Positions 1-6,055 of a stretch of DNA of 25,839 nt are shown in pieces. Position 1 is the stretch's first letter; each line of letters begins with the position of its first letter. A program made the translations under genes and the position numbers. The notes under the pieces are model-generated. The model worked only from the letters and a program-made list of their open reading frames with translations, was not told the DNA's origin and did not search any database. Location of the stretch: IMG/VR virus record IMGVR_UViG_3300023435_000008, positions 1 through 25,839 of that record. One strand, given 5' to 3'. The DNA comes from a virus.

Positions 1-82
1 CTACCATTACATTAATTGAATCATCTTTCATTATTACTTCCATTTCTTCTTGCATATCTTCAAACATCTTTAATTCTTTATC
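1..82. repeat. Left copy of 82-bp terminal direct repeat
   Basis: Bases 1-82 are identical to bases 25758-25839. The repeat is direct, not inverted, and a reading frame continues through it from one window end to the other. The simplest reading is a circular molecule (or a terminally redundant one) of 25,757 bp that was linearised by assembly inside a small gene. Confidence 0.95.
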
Positions 83-91
83 ACATCTCAT
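1..91 (-). CDS. Small protein, 5' part (gene crosses the circular join)
   Basis: This is the first part of a 52-aa protein that starts at ATG 91 and runs off the window at base 1. On the circle it continues from 25757 down to a TAA at 25690. Its start overlaps the previous stop as ATGA, with an AGAGGT ribosome site just upstream. The protein is acidic and Met-rich, starts MRCDKELKMF and ends ALNVKEVKDGLD. That C-terminal motif recurs in neighbouring proteins. No family is recognised. Confidence 0.7.
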   Translation of the reverse strand, partial: MRCDKELKMFEDMQEEMEVIMKDDSINVMV

Positions 92-408
92 TCAGATACC
101 TCTTTGACATTGTTATCGTCTTTAGTTTCATGTAAGGCGTCTCTCTTTAATTTAATATTAAAATCGTAGCTGTCACACTTTTTGCAATGATATTTTCCTG
201 CTTCACATTCTTCACCATTTAAATTGCAATTTTTTTCAGTTCGATAGTCCACTGTTGCAACCTGTCTACATTCAAACTTCTTGCCACATTCTTCACATTC
301 AAATTCTATTCTATCTTCATCAAAAGGACTACATCCCTCAAAATCATCAGAGCTTCCGCAAATATTTTGACAATATGGACATATAATATTATAAGTATCA
401 ATTTCCAT
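88..408 (-). CDS. Zinc-ribbon protein, 106 aa
   Basis: The protein has several CxxC pairs: CPYC near residue 10, CEEC near 38 and CKKC near 76, with further cysteines between them. This suggests two small zinc-binding modules separated by an acidic stretch (residues 20-35). Proteins of this kind are common in phages and archaeal viruses and usually have no assigned role. The start overlaps the end of the 67-aa gene and follows an AAAGGT ribosome site. It ends with DAL...NVKEV, a motif shared with adjacent proteins. Possible roles are nucleic-acid or protein binding; nothing more specific can be said. Confidence 0.75.
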   Translation of the reverse strand: MEIDTYNIICPYCQNICGSSDDFEGCSPFDEDRIEFECEECGKKFECRQVATVDYRTEKNCNLNGEECEAGKYHCKKCDSYDFNIKLKRDALHETKDDNNVKEVSE

Positions 409-601
409 CTACTACCTTTTTGACATTCAAAGCGTCTTTAGTTCTTTCTGGGAGAGTTGGTTTTGAATTAAGTGATTTAACTTTAATTTCAGCTATTCCT
501 AAAACAGATCCACAATCTTGACATTCCCACAACTCTCTTGAACTCCATGTCGTTGGAAGTCTTGCGTATAATCTCATTTTGTTTTTGTGTTTGCAATTCA
601 T
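398..601 (-). CDS. Small zinc-finger-like protein, 67 aa
   Basis: The protein has an N-terminal C-x-H pair (MNCKHKNK) and a CQDC pair near residue 27, which could bind one zinc. The tryptophan-rich segment TTWSSRELWECQDCG is typical of small viral zinc-ribbon proteins. It is the first gene after a TATA-like box at 625-633, with the ATG 32 nt from that box, so the mRNA is probably leaderless or nearly so. It ends in DALNVKKV, matching its neighbours. It overlaps the next gene by 11 nt. Confidence 0.7.
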   Translation of the reverse strand: MNCKHKNKMRLYARLPTTWSSRELWECQDCGSVLGIAEIKVKSLNSKPTLPERTKDALNVKKVVDGN

Positions 602-624
602 TGTAACATTATGTATACATTCTA

Positions 625-633
625 CTATTTAAA
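625..633 (-). promoter_or_regulatory. TATA-like promoter for the 601-leftward genes
   Basis: The minus strand reads TTTAAATAG here. This is the same box that precedes other genes of this element, and the ATG at 601 begins 32 nt from its first base. It opens the small-gene module that continues leftward through the circular join. Confidence 0.6.
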
Positions 634-701
634 TGTATTGTTTTTCGTTTGCTCATTCTAAAGCGTCTTGCCCGAAGGCGTGTAGGTGGAAAATAATCCT
701 A

Positions 702-893
702 CTAATCCTCAAATTGTTCTTCAACATCTTTTATATCAACTGAATTTATTAATCCAATTGCGTGGTCAATTTCCTGTAAACAAAGTTTGGCAAGGTTTCT
801 CTTTGTGAATACTATCCTATTACCTTCAACCCATGACAACCTCTCTGATTCAAAAGATTCTAATTCTTGCTCTTTAGTTAATTTTGGTATCAT
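702..893 (-). CDS. Hypothetical acidic protein, 63 aa
   Basis: No family is recognised. It is a short, soluble, charged protein (starts MIPKLTKEQE, ends EEQFED), probably helical. It lies 3 nt after the stop of the 98-aa gene and appears to be the last gene of the chain starting at 4356. Between its stop and the next promoter (633) lies a short stretch with a GCC-TTCG-GGC mini-hairpin on the minus strand. Confidence 0.6.
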   Translation of the reverse strand: MIPKLTKEQELESFESERLSWVEGNRIVFTKRNLAKLCLQEIDHAIGLINSVDIKDVEEQFED

Positions 894-896
894 TGT

Positions 897-1193
897 TTAT
901 TTGAAATTGTAGTCTGAACTCATTGGTTCTTCCATCCAATCAAATTCATCTGCATCTTTATCTTCTGATGTTATATTATGTGCTTTTTGGATATTTGAAA
1001 TCCATTTGCCAATCTCTTCAAGTTGTGGATATTTCTTATTATATTCTTCCCACTTAGAAATATAATCATCATCCCAAATACACATAGCTACTCCTTCTGT
1101 ATTTTCACCAGTTCCCCATCCAATAATATCTAGGACTTCATCTGGAACATCTGTAAGTGCTTTTTTAACATCTATTAAATATTGTATTTTCAT
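897..1193 (-). CDS. Hypothetical acidic protein, 98 aa
   Basis: No family is recognised. The protein is acidic and soluble, with tryptophans spread through it (DIIGWGTGEN, MCIWDDDYI, GKWISNIQ). Its ATG overlaps the stop of the preceding HNH gene as ATGA. Its ribosome site GGAGGT is encoded by the last codons of that HNH gene (GGKK), so translation of the two is probably coupled. Confidence 0.65.
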   Translation of the reverse strand: MKIQYLIDVKKALTDVPDEVLDIIGWGTGENTEGVAMCIWDDDYISKWEEYNKKYPQLEEIGKWISNIQKAHNITSEDKDADEFDWMEEPMSSDYNFK

Positions 1194-1507
1194 TTTTTAC
1201 CTCCTAGTTTCAATTTAGTTTCTAATGTTCTTATATGTATTTTCTGATTTTTAATCTTTTCTTTTAATATTTCAATAACCTTATTATAATCTACATTTAT
1301 TTTTTCTGAATGTATATCATCATGACATTTTCTACATACTGGTATTTCTATATTTTTTACTGGCACTAAGCATTGTGGTATTGAATGATGTGATGATTTA
1401 TGTTTTGGTTTATCAGCCCAACTATTCTTTTTTGGAAATTTATTCCCACAACACCAGCATAAATCTGAATCATATACAAGATGTTTTTTATTTTTCATAT
1501 CTTCCAT
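1190..1507 (-). CDS. HNH endonuclease, 105 aa
   Basis: This is a probable HNH nuclease, a ββα-metal DNase. The signature HHSIPQC at about residue 41 holds the catalytic histidine. It is followed by CRKCHDDIH near 58-66, which supplies structural cysteines and the distal histidine. An N-terminal CWCC pair would complete the zinc site. The C-terminus is a lysine-rich helix. It may be a homing-type endonuclease or take part in DNA processing. It is not closely similar to the other HNH proteins of this element. A second possible ATG lies at 1498. Confidence 0.8.
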   Translation of the reverse strand: MEDMKNKKHLVYDSDLCWCCGNKFPKKNSWADKPKHKSSHHSIPQCLVPVKNIEIPVCRKCHDDIHSEKINVDYNKVIEILKEKIKNQKIHIRTLETKLKLGGKK

Positions 1508-1515
1508 TTCGTTTT

Positions 1516-1671
1516 TTAATCATTAGGTGAATTGTATTTAATTTTTGCTTTGCTGTAACCTTTGTCATAAGCTTTTTTATAAACTTGCATGTTAATATAT
1601 TGCATTTCCCTTACTCTTAATTCAAGTTCTTTAATTTTCTCTTTCAAGTTTCTTTCTATTATTTTTCCCAT
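1516..1671 (-). CDS. Small coiled-coil protein, 51 aa
   Basis: The reading frame starts MGKIIERNLKEKIKELELRV and ends KYNSPND. The first 25 residues form a charged amphipathic helix with a heptad pattern, so it is probably a coiled coil. It overlaps the end of the 63-aa gene upstream by 41 nt and stops 8 nt before the HNH start. There is no recognised family, and the size alone leaves some doubt. Confidence 0.55.
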   Translation of the reverse strand: MGKIIERNLKEKIKELELRVREMQYINMQVYKKAYDKGYSKAKIKYNSPND

Positions 1672-1822
1672 AATTAATAGCTTCCCTCTCAATCTGCTTG
1701 ATTAATTTTCTAAGTGCTAATAAATCTTCTTCCCCATCACAACAAATATATCCCATGTGGTTATGGAATCTTGCATGAATGTCGTATGCTTCCTTTAGTC
1801 TTTGTTTTTGTGTTTGTGCCAT
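1631..1822 (-). CDS. Hypothetical protein, 63 aa
   Basis: The protein starts MAQTQKQRLKEAYD. This start overlaps the preceding stop as TGATG, and earlier in-frame ATGs lie inside the upstream gene. It contains HARFHNHMGYICCDGEEDL, a His/Cys-rich segment that could bind metal, followed by a basic helix. No family is recognised. Confidence 0.65.
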   Translation of the reverse strand: MAQTQKQRLKEAYDIHARFHNHMGYICCDGEEDLLALRKLIKQIEREAINYGKNNRKKLEREN

Positions 1823-2082
1823 CACCATATCCACCCAACAATTTTCCATGTACCCAATGCAAACATGATCAATAAGATCACCTTTTCATACCATGCGTTA
1901 AAATACCATGCCAACGATAACTGCTCTCTCATCATTGCACCAATACTTTGCTTTCTCATCTCTGCAATACTTTTCAATCCTAAAATCTCATTGTTTGTTT
2001 TTTCAGGTGCATACTTTTTGGAGGATTTTTGTGCATCTCTTTTCATAATCTGATCCATCTTTTTTTGCATTGATTTAACCAT
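1822..2082 (-). CDS. Membrane-anchored protein, 86 aa
   Basis: The first 50 residues are charged and basic (KKMDQIMKRDAQKSSKKY). The C-terminus (about 66-86) is a hydrophobic helix ending KIVGWIW. This is the layout of a tail-anchored protein with its soluble part in the cytoplasm or virion interior. An AAAGGAG ribosome site sits before the ATG, which overlaps the preceding stop as TAATG. No family is recognised. Confidence 0.7.
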   Translation of the reverse strand: MVKSMQKKMDQIMKRDAQKSSKKYAPEKTNNEILGLKSIAEMRKQSIGAMMREQLSLAWYFNAWYEKVILLIMFALGTWKIVGWIW

Positions 2083-2240
2083 TATGTTAATCTCCTTTGG
2101 ATGATCATCTCCTCAATGGGAGTTAATTTTGAAAATGGGAATGCCTTTGTATCAATGTTATGGCCAAAATCTCTCCTGAAAATTGCGATCTCTTTTGCCT
2201 TAACTTGCATCTGCCCTGTAACTCTGATATTAGGCAACAT
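2082..2240 (-). CDS. Hypothetical protein, 52 aa
   Basis: The frame starts MLPNIRVTGQMQVKAKEI and ends IIQRRLT. It overlaps the end of the coiled-coil gene upstream by 11 nt and the next gene by 1 nt (TAATG), fitting the tight packing of this chain. It is basic and soluble, with alternating strand-like N-terminal residues. No function is evident. Confidence 0.6.
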   Translation of the reverse strand: MLPNIRVTGQMQVKAKEIAIFRRDFGHNIDTKAFPFSKLTPIEEMIIQRRLT

Positions 2241-2511
2241 CCTTAAACTCCTTTAATTTTCTTTCAAATTCATCCAAATCATGCTGTTGTAATTTTGTGA
2301 TCCTTGTGATCTCCTCTGCATAATCTTTTGCATCATCATTCCTTAATTTATATTTTGCTTTCCAACTATCTCTGCTCTCAACTGTTTGCCTGTAATTTTG
2401 CAACAACTTATCAACCTGTGCCATGAGATCATCAATATCTCCAATTGAGATCATTGGTTTCTCCAACATATCCCTATATTTTTCCATTAAGATCTTTTCT
2501 CTTGTTGTCAT
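2230..2511 (-). CDS. Coiled-coil protein, 93 aa
   Basis: Almost the whole length is charged helix with heptad-like spacing (KILMEKYRDML, QVDKLLQNYRQTVESRD, ITRITKLQQHDLDEFERKL). The start at 2511 was chosen because its ATGA overlaps the preceding stop; an in-frame start at 2532 would lie inside the upstream gene. It is probably a structural or scaffolding helper. No family is recognised. Confidence 0.7.
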   Translation of the reverse strand: MTTREKILMEKYRDMLEKPMISIGDIDDLMAQVDKLLQNYRQTVESRDSWKAKYKLRNDDAKDYAEEITRITKLQQHDLDEFERKLKEFKDVA

Positions 2512-2696
2512 TCTCCCAACTCCTTTCCACAACCAAACTTTTTACAATCTCCACACTCAATACAAAACTCACACTCCTCACACATTAAATGGCCTGATCC
2601 ATCATCACACTCAAAATCCTCTCCTGCATAATGATCCTCAACTGCACGATCCAACTCCCTATCATGCATTAAACCAAACTCTCTTTGATTGATCAT
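2508..2696 (-). CDS. Cysteine-rich zinc protein, 62 aa
   Basis: The C-terminal half is packed with cysteines (CEECEFCIECGDCKKFGCG), enough for two zinc sites. The N-terminal half is acidic. The start at 2696 gives an ATGA overlap with the prepilin peptidase stop. Upstream in-frame codons lie inside the peptidase gene and are not favoured. Function unknown. Confidence 0.7.
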   Translation of the reverse strand: MINQREFGLMHDRELDRAVEDHYAGEDFECDDGSGHLMCEECEFCIECGDCKKFGCGKELGE

Positions 2697-3115
2697 ACAA
2701 CTCCTCCGATCAAAACCATTGCAATATAAACAAACAACAGGCAGGGAATAAAAGGCCTCTCTGTATCTCCACCAACAAACTTGATCCATGCAAGAGTATA
2801 AACCAATTGAAACAATGCAAAGATCCCCACAAATATTAAAAAGAAATTCATTGTTGGGATCATGAAACCGATCAGGATCATGATCTTAATATCTGCCATC
2901 CCAAAATCCAATCCATTAAAATCTGCGATTAAATCCTTTATGATCCATGCAAACAATCCTGCCAAAATTCCAAAATGTAAATATTCAACCCTCATTACTG
3001 CCACAAGAAAAAGTATGCCTGTTAAGGCCACAGAGGGTACTGCCTTGTACTTTAAATCAATAATTGATGCAAGGATCAATGCACCCAAAACAATAAAAAT
3101 CAACCAATCAATCAT
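2693..3115 (-). CDS. Minimal type IV prepilin peptidase (A24 family)
   Basis: This is a 140-aa, all-membrane protein with about six hydrophobic segments. It shows the two aspartates of A24 aspartic peptidases. D20 sits in IIDLKYKAVP after the first helix, and D75 sits in GMADIK, the family's GxxD motif (usually GxGD). A later segment ERPFIPCLLFVYIAM matches the conserved end of these enzymes. The family cleaves pilin-type signal peptides of archaeal pilins and archaellins. Archaeal FlaK/PibD enzymes are usually 200-240 aa, while bacterial CpaA-type enzymes are near this size. The start overlaps the upstream stop as TAATG. Likely substrates are the pilin-like proteins at 6138-7023 and 12371-12940; that link is inferred. 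Confidence 0.85.
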   Translation of the reverse strand: MIDWLIFIVLGALILASIIDLKYKAVPSVALTGILFLVAVMRVEYLHFGILAGLFAWIIKDLIADFNGLDFGMADIKIMILIGFMIPTMNFFLIFVGIFALFQLVYTLAWIKFVGGDTERPFIPCLLFVYIAMVLIGGVV

Positions 3116-3264
3116 TATGCAGATCCTCCATAAACAATAAAATATAAAACAATTGCCCAAACCAACCACAAGATCCCTGACAACACAATACTTGTGATCA
3201 ACTGACATTTAAGGAAACTCCAAAAACCAACCTGCCTGTGCTTACCATCAATAAATAATTTCAT
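3115..3264 (-). CDS. Small membrane protein ending in GGSA, 49 aa
   Basis: The frame starts MKLFIDGKHRQVGFW and has one long hydrophobic helix at about residues 22-44, followed by YGGSA. The two coat-like proteins at 6138-7023 also end in GGSA, with the same GGATCTGCATA codons. A GGAGGT ribosome site lies 11 nt before the ATG. The stop overlaps the start of the prepilin peptidase as TAATG, so the two are probably made together. It may be a peptidase partner or minor virion protein; this is inferred. Confidence 0.7.
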   Translation of the reverse strand: MKLFIDGKHRQVGFWSFLKCQLITSIVLSGILWLVWAIVLYFIVYGGSA

Positions 3265-3419
3265 CTTTCTTTTGTACCTCCATAAACAACATTATGATAC
3301 TCATCACTTAACTCTCTTAACTTTTCAAAATATTGCAACTTTGCATCAAAATCAGGAGTTTGTTGCATCAATGTTGTTGCATTTAACATTTTAACCTCCA
3401 ACTCCAATCTCCTTATCAT
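3261..3419 (-). CDS. Small coiled-coil protein, 52 aa
   Basis: The frame starts MIRRLELEVKMLNATTLM and ends YGGTKER. It is charged, helical and probably a short coiled coil. It overlaps both neighbours by 4 nt (ATGA on each side), which supports it as a real member of the chain. No family is recognised. Confidence 0.65.
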   Translation of the reverse strand: MIRRLELEVKMLNATTLMQQTPDFDAKLQYFEKLRELSDEYHNVVYGGTKER

Positions 3420-3673
3420 TTTTTCCTTGATCTTGGTTTTTTAGTTGCCCTTACTCTTTGATGCTCTGCATTCTTCATGATCTCATGCAAAACCTCCAAT
3501 TTCATGTGTTGCCTTTTCATACGATCAATTTTTTCTTTTGTAGCTATAAAAAACATTACAACATGTAACATTGAGATTATAATCATGATTATCCATTGAA
3601 ATATACCAACAGAAAGGAATGCACCAACCAACCAAACATTTGCCAAAATTAAACTTATATTTTCATGATCCAT
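3416..3673 (-). CDS. Two-helix membrane protein with basic tail, 85 aa
   Basis: Hydrophobic segments span about residues 7-24 and 26-44 (ILANVWLVGAFLSVGIF, WIIMIIISMLHVVMFFI). They are followed by a basic helical tail ending RVRATKKPRSRKK. A positively charged tail would face the cytoplasm or the packaged DNA. It overlaps the RHH-like gene before it by 11 nt. Function unknown; a minor virion membrane protein is possible. Confidence 0.7.
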   Translation of the reverse strand: MDHENISLILANVWLVGAFLSVGIFQWIIMIIISMLHVVMFFIATKEKIDRMKRQHMKLEVLHEIMKNAEHQRVRATKKPRSRKK

Positions 3674-4001
3674 TTTTTATATCCTCCGATATTTTATTAA
3701 TAGTATTAAGATGTTTCTTAATTGCCTCAAACATCTTAATTTTTTCAAATTCTTTTTTCAAATTCTCCTCATGCTCTAATTTCCCCAAAAATTCCTGCAT
3801 ATATTTTGCCCTTGCCTCATTCTTTGGCGATTGATACATCCCAACTCCTAAATCATAAAGTGTTACTGCAACCCCTCTCCTGAAACATTCTGTTGCACTC
3901 ATATTGTATTGCTCAATTAACTTTGAAAATTCAGGTGATACACTAACAGATGTTACAACTGTGTTACCTGCTCTCTTTGTTTTAATATCATCATCACTCA
4001 T
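3663..4001 (-). CDS. Ribbon-helix-helix-like protein with coiled-coil tail
   Basis: This is a 112-aa protein. Residues 12-50 (VVTSVSVSPEFSKLIEQYNM and on to CFRRGVAVTLYDLG) read as a β-strand followed by two helices, the plan of RHH (MetJ/Arc) DNA-binding domains. Residues 60-112 are a charged coiled coil. It overlaps the similar gene at 3994-4356 by 8 nt and looks like its tandem paralog. It may regulate element promoters as a dimer, or bind DNA in the particle. Confidence 0.65.
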   Translation of the reverse strand: MSDDDIKTKRAGNTVVTSVSVSPEFSKLIEQYNMSATECFRRGVAVTLYDLGVGMYQSPKNEARAKYMQEFLGKLEHEENLKKEFEKIKMFEAIKKHLNTINKISEDIKNGS

Positions 4002-4356
4002 CTTTTACGATCCCTCCAAAAACATCATCTGCCTCTTTTTCTGCATCCTCAACCTTTTCTTGATCCACCACATCATCCAACTTTTCTTTTCCCTCCAACT
4101 GCTCAATTTTCTCATTGGCCTCATTAAGCATTTGTTGAAACTTTGCAATATTTGTTTGGAGGATAGTAATGATATTACATGGAGGATAATCACCAAAACC
4201 ATCTGCATCTGCCAACTTAAACATAATCCCAAACTCAATTGCATCCTTAAAACTAATCCCTTTTTCTTTTGCTAACTTGTGTAAATCTGATGCAACATTA
4301 ACTGATGTTGCTTTAACACCCAATGATTGAGGATTATTAATATCTGTATCTTCCAT
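3994..4356 (-). CDS. Ribbon-helix-helix-like protein, acidic tail
   Basis: This is a 120-aa protein whose segment KATSVNVASDLHKLAKEKGI and the following helix (DAIEFGIMFKLAD) give the same strand-helix-helix plan as the next gene. The C-terminal third is a coiled coil rich in E and D. ATG 4356 was chosen because it lies 29 nt from the TATA box at 4377-4385; a GTG at 4377 would overlap the promoter. It is the first gene of a roughly 15-gene leftward chain, a usual position for a regulator. Confidence 0.7.
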   Translation of the reverse strand: MEDTDINNPQSLGVKATSVNVASDLHKLAKEKGISFKDAIEFGIMFKLADADGFGDYPPCNIITILQTNIAKFQQMLNEANEKIEQLEGKEKLDDVVDQEKVEDAEKEADDVFGGIVKDE

Positions 4357-4376
4357 AAATATCTTACTCACACACA

Positions 4377-4385
4377 CTATTTAAG
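4377..4385 (-). promoter_or_regulatory. TATA-like promoter of the 4356-leftward operon
   Basis: The minus strand reads CTTAAATAG followed by TGTGTGTG, and the ATG begins 29 nt from the first base. The same TTTAAATAGTGTGT arrangement precedes the HNH gene at 6035. The transcript is predicted to be leaderless. Confidence 0.7.
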
Positions 4386-4401
4386 GATTGTGGTGATTAA
4401 T

Positions 4402-4542
4402 TATATATATGAATATTCATATATATATCAATAATAATAATAATAATAATAAATAGTTTATTACATAATAATAATAATGCTGTAATAATATATAAGTAGT
4501 TTGATGGTAAAAAAATGGTATATATTCATATATTCATATACC
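4402..4542. other. AT-rich palindromic region, candidate origin
   Basis: This gene-free stretch is almost pure A and T. It holds a perfect 26-bp palindrome at 4402-4427 centred on GAATATTC, a run of ATA triplets at about 4429-4450, and a second ATA cluster near 4466-4480. An imperfect dyad with GGTATAT and ATATACC ends occupies 4517-4542. The sequence ATATTCATAT occurs three times (4413-4422, 4522-4531, 4530-4539), like short iterons. It sits between two minus-strand operons. It could be a replication origin or an operator cluster; no initiator gene was recognised. Confidence 0.45.
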
Positions 4543-4543
4543 T

Positions 4544-4990
4544 TTAAGAATTGTAAAGGAGATTGTGAAAATCACTTTGTTGTTGAGATTGTTGTGGTTT
4601 TTGAGGTGATCTCTTTTTTGTAGATTTTTTCTTTTTCTTTGTTGGAGATTTTGATTGCAGTTGCCTTTGTACTGCTTGTTTTACAGGAGATGGAGATCCA
4701 AAAGATCCTGATCCATAAATTAATGCTCTTGCCTCTGCACTCATGCCACCTGATGCCTGTTGTTGAGGTGATGGGTTAAATCTCCTCTCTGCATCCATCT
4801 TGGCCTTAACCCTTGCACTTTTCTGTGCTTGGATGTGATATGCCTCTCTCCTTGCCTCCTTAACAGATGCCTGTACTTTTTTCTCATAGGCCTTATTATC
4901 TGCCCTGATCCCTGCATTTCTTTTGCCAATGGCCTTTTGATTTTTAATAAACATCTTTCCTGATTTTTTAACATTATCCCAAATTCCCAT
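4544..4990 (-). CDS. Basic low-complexity protein, 148 aa
   Basis: The protein is strongly basic. A helical, Lys/Arg-rich N-terminal half (residues 1-70) is followed by a Ser/Pro/Gln-rich tail with a lysine cluster (SPTKKKKKSTKKRSPQKP). It is soluble, with no membrane segment. The composition suggests DNA condensation or virion DNA binding, but no family is recognised. It is the last gene of the 5587 operon and its start shares one base with the previous stop (TAATG). It ends beside the AT-rich candidate origin. Confidence 0.7.
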   Translation of the reverse strand: MGIWDNVKKSGKMFIKNQKAIGKRNAGIRADNKAYEKKVQASVKEARREAYHIQAQKSARVKAKMDAERRFNPSPQQQASGGMSAEARALIYGSGSFGSPSPVKQAVQRQLQSKSPTKKKKKSTKKRSPQKPQQSQQQSDFHNLLYNS

Positions 4991-5142
4991 TATTTCTTAC
5001 TCCTCTTATGTTTACCTGCGATTGTATCACTCAATGCCTTATCAATCTTGGCCTGATATTGATCCTTTTGTGCATCCTTAATCGCATCTTTCAGGATCTT
5101 AACAGAATTACTTTGCTCAAAATTATCTCTCCACTTGCTCAT
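4990..5142 (-). CDS. Small basic protein, 50 aa
   Basis: The frame starts MSKWRDNFEQSNSVKIL and ends AGKHKRSKK. It is charged and helical with a basic C-terminus. It overlaps the preceding gene as ATGA and the following gene as TAATG, which supports it as a real member of the operon. Function unknown. Confidence 0.65.
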   Translation of the reverse strand: MSKWRDNFEQSNSVKILKDAIKDAQKDQYQAKIDKALSDTIAGKHKRSKK

Positions 5143-5318
5143 TTTTTAGATCTCCTCTTAATTTTTTCATACTCTGCTCTTAATTTTTGCCTCTTTGCCT
5201 GATACTCTTTTTGGCTTAAATTACTGCCATGTTTCCCCATTAAATATTGGACATCTAAATGTGTTAATTTTTCCTCATTTTTCATCAAGGCTTTAATCAC
5301 ACCCTTTACATCTTCCAT
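5139..5318 (-). CDS. Small basic helical protein, 59 aa
   Basis: The frame starts MEDVKGVIKALMKNEEKLTH and ends YEKIKRRSKK. The C-terminal half is a Lys/Arg-rich helix and the N-terminal half is amphipathic. It begins 1 nt after the RHH gene stop and overlaps the next gene by 4 nt. It may bind nucleic acid; no family is recognised. Confidence 0.65.
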   Translation of the reverse strand: MEDVKGVIKALMKNEEKLTHLDVQYLMGKHGSNLSQKEYQAKRQKLRAEYEKIKRRSKK

Positions 5319-5319
5319 A

Positions 5320-5451
5320 TTATTTCAATCTCTTTTTAGATTTAATTAGATCCTTTAATATTTCATCATAAGTTTCTCTTTTATATTTCTTACAACTGTT
5401 TAAACTATTTCTGATCTCTTTATCAATATTTATTGTTGTTCTTTTATTCAT
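5320..5451 (-). CDS. Small ribbon-helix-helix regulator, 43 aa
   Basis: The frame reads MNKRTTINIDKEIRNSLNSC then YKRETYDEILKDLI. This is a basic β-strand (RTTINID) followed by two helices, which is the compact Arc/CopG layout near its minimal length. It lies second in the operon, right after the zinc-ribbon gene. An element-encoded repressor that dimerises on promoter repeats is plausible but not shown. Confidence 0.75.
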   Translation of the reverse strand: MNKRTTINIDKEIRNSLNSCKKYKRETYDEILKDLIKSKKRLK

Positions 5452-5452
5452 T

Positions 5453-5587
5453 TTAATAATCCCACTTTTTGCCATGCCCATTTAAATAATCATCATGGCA
5501 TTTCTTACATGTACCACCTGCAACACTCTCTGCCATGCTGTTTGTTTCCTTAATTGTCTTTTTGCAAAAATCACATTTAACTATCAT
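5453..5587 (-). CDS. Small zinc-ribbon protein, 44 aa
   Basis: The frame starts MIVKCDFCKKTIKE and contains CKKCHDDYLNGHGKKW. Two CxxC pairs would bind one zinc. ATG 5587 lies 29 nt from the TATA box at 5609-5616, so it is preferred over ATG 5602, which is too close. It opens a five-gene leftward operon whose promoter is nearly identical to that of the 1354-aa gene. Confidence 0.7.
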   Translation of the reverse strand: MIVKCDFCKKTIKETNSMAESVAGGTCKKCHDDYLNGHGKKWDY

Positions 5588-5626
5588 GTATAACTGATGC
5601 ATAAATAGTATATAAATTTATGGATA
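5585..5626 (-). promoter_or_regulatory. Duplicated promoter, copy 1
   Basis: This 42-bp block equals 19147-19188 except for four bases in the middle (5605-5608). It contains the start codon, a TATATAAA box (plus-strand reading 5609-5616, ATG 29 nt away) and a TATCCA element just upstream of the box on the minus strand. Both copies drive the first gene of a leftward operon, so the two operons are probably switched together. Confidence 0.75.
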
Positions 5627-5729
5627 CATTAAAACACTCAAAAAGAGGTGATCAATCATGCCACCCCATCAAATAAAGTTGTTGTATGCCTCTTAAAATG
5701 GATGGTTTTATTTTACCGACGACAAAAAA

Positions 5730-6035
5730 TCACTTTTTTAATAAAATATGCAATTTTTGATGGCATTTCCCACAAAGTAAAAATAAGTTTGATAATTCAT
5801 TGGATTTATAATTTTTATGATGGATTATAATTCCATTTTTAGTTTTGCAAAAATAACACTCTCCACCTTTTAATTTTATAACCTCATCCCTTTTAATTTG
5901 GATGTCATATCTTATATTTTTCTTAATATATTTTTCTTGGCCTTTCTTACTTCTACATGATGCAGTACAATATTTTGTCCTTAAATTTCTATTACTAATA
6001 TCTGCACCACAATTTAAACATTTTCTTTTATTCAT
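5730..6035 (-). CDS. HNH endonuclease with zinc ribbon, 101 aa
   Basis: The N-terminus MNKRKCLNCG, with YCTASCRS near 28, forms a zinc-ribbon DNA-binding module. The C-terminal HNH part runs from CYFCKT through IIHHKNYKSNEL to LLCGKCHQKLHIL, carrying the catalytic HH, the central Asn and the distal His. It is a probable stand-alone DNase, perhaps a homing enzyme. ATG 6035 lies 29 nt from its own TATA box, so it is expressed alone rather than in an operon. It contains no GATC, unlike the surrounding backbone, which suggests recent arrival. A T-run follows the stop on the minus strand. Confidence 0.85.
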   Translation of the reverse strand: MNKRKCLNCGADISNRNLRTKYCTASCRSKKGQEKYIKKNIRYDIQIKRDEVIKLKGGECYFCKTKNGIIIHHKNYKSNELSNLFLLCGKCHQKLHILLKK

Positions 6036-6055
6036 AAGAAAGAAAATCTTACACA

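Noticed and set aside
640-735. A 24-codon minus-strand frame ending QDALE, with a UUCG mini-hairpin
   Set aside because: It is too short and overlaps the end of the 63-aa gene. The DAL ending probably reflects the repeated AAAGCGTC block rather than a gene. The 3-bp stem is too weak to call a terminator.
3904-4275. A 123-aa plus-strand frame across the two RHH-like genes
   Set aside because: It is antisense to both genes, its hydrophobic composition arises from AT-rich reversed codons, and it has no promoter.
4429-4480. ATA triplet runs as a coding repeat
   Set aside because: They lie between genes with stops in all frames and are part of the AT-rich palindromic region.
5648-5830. A 60-aa plus-strand frame near the 5730 HNH gene
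   Set aside because: It overlaps the HNH gene end, has no TATA box at the usual distance and no coherent protein features.
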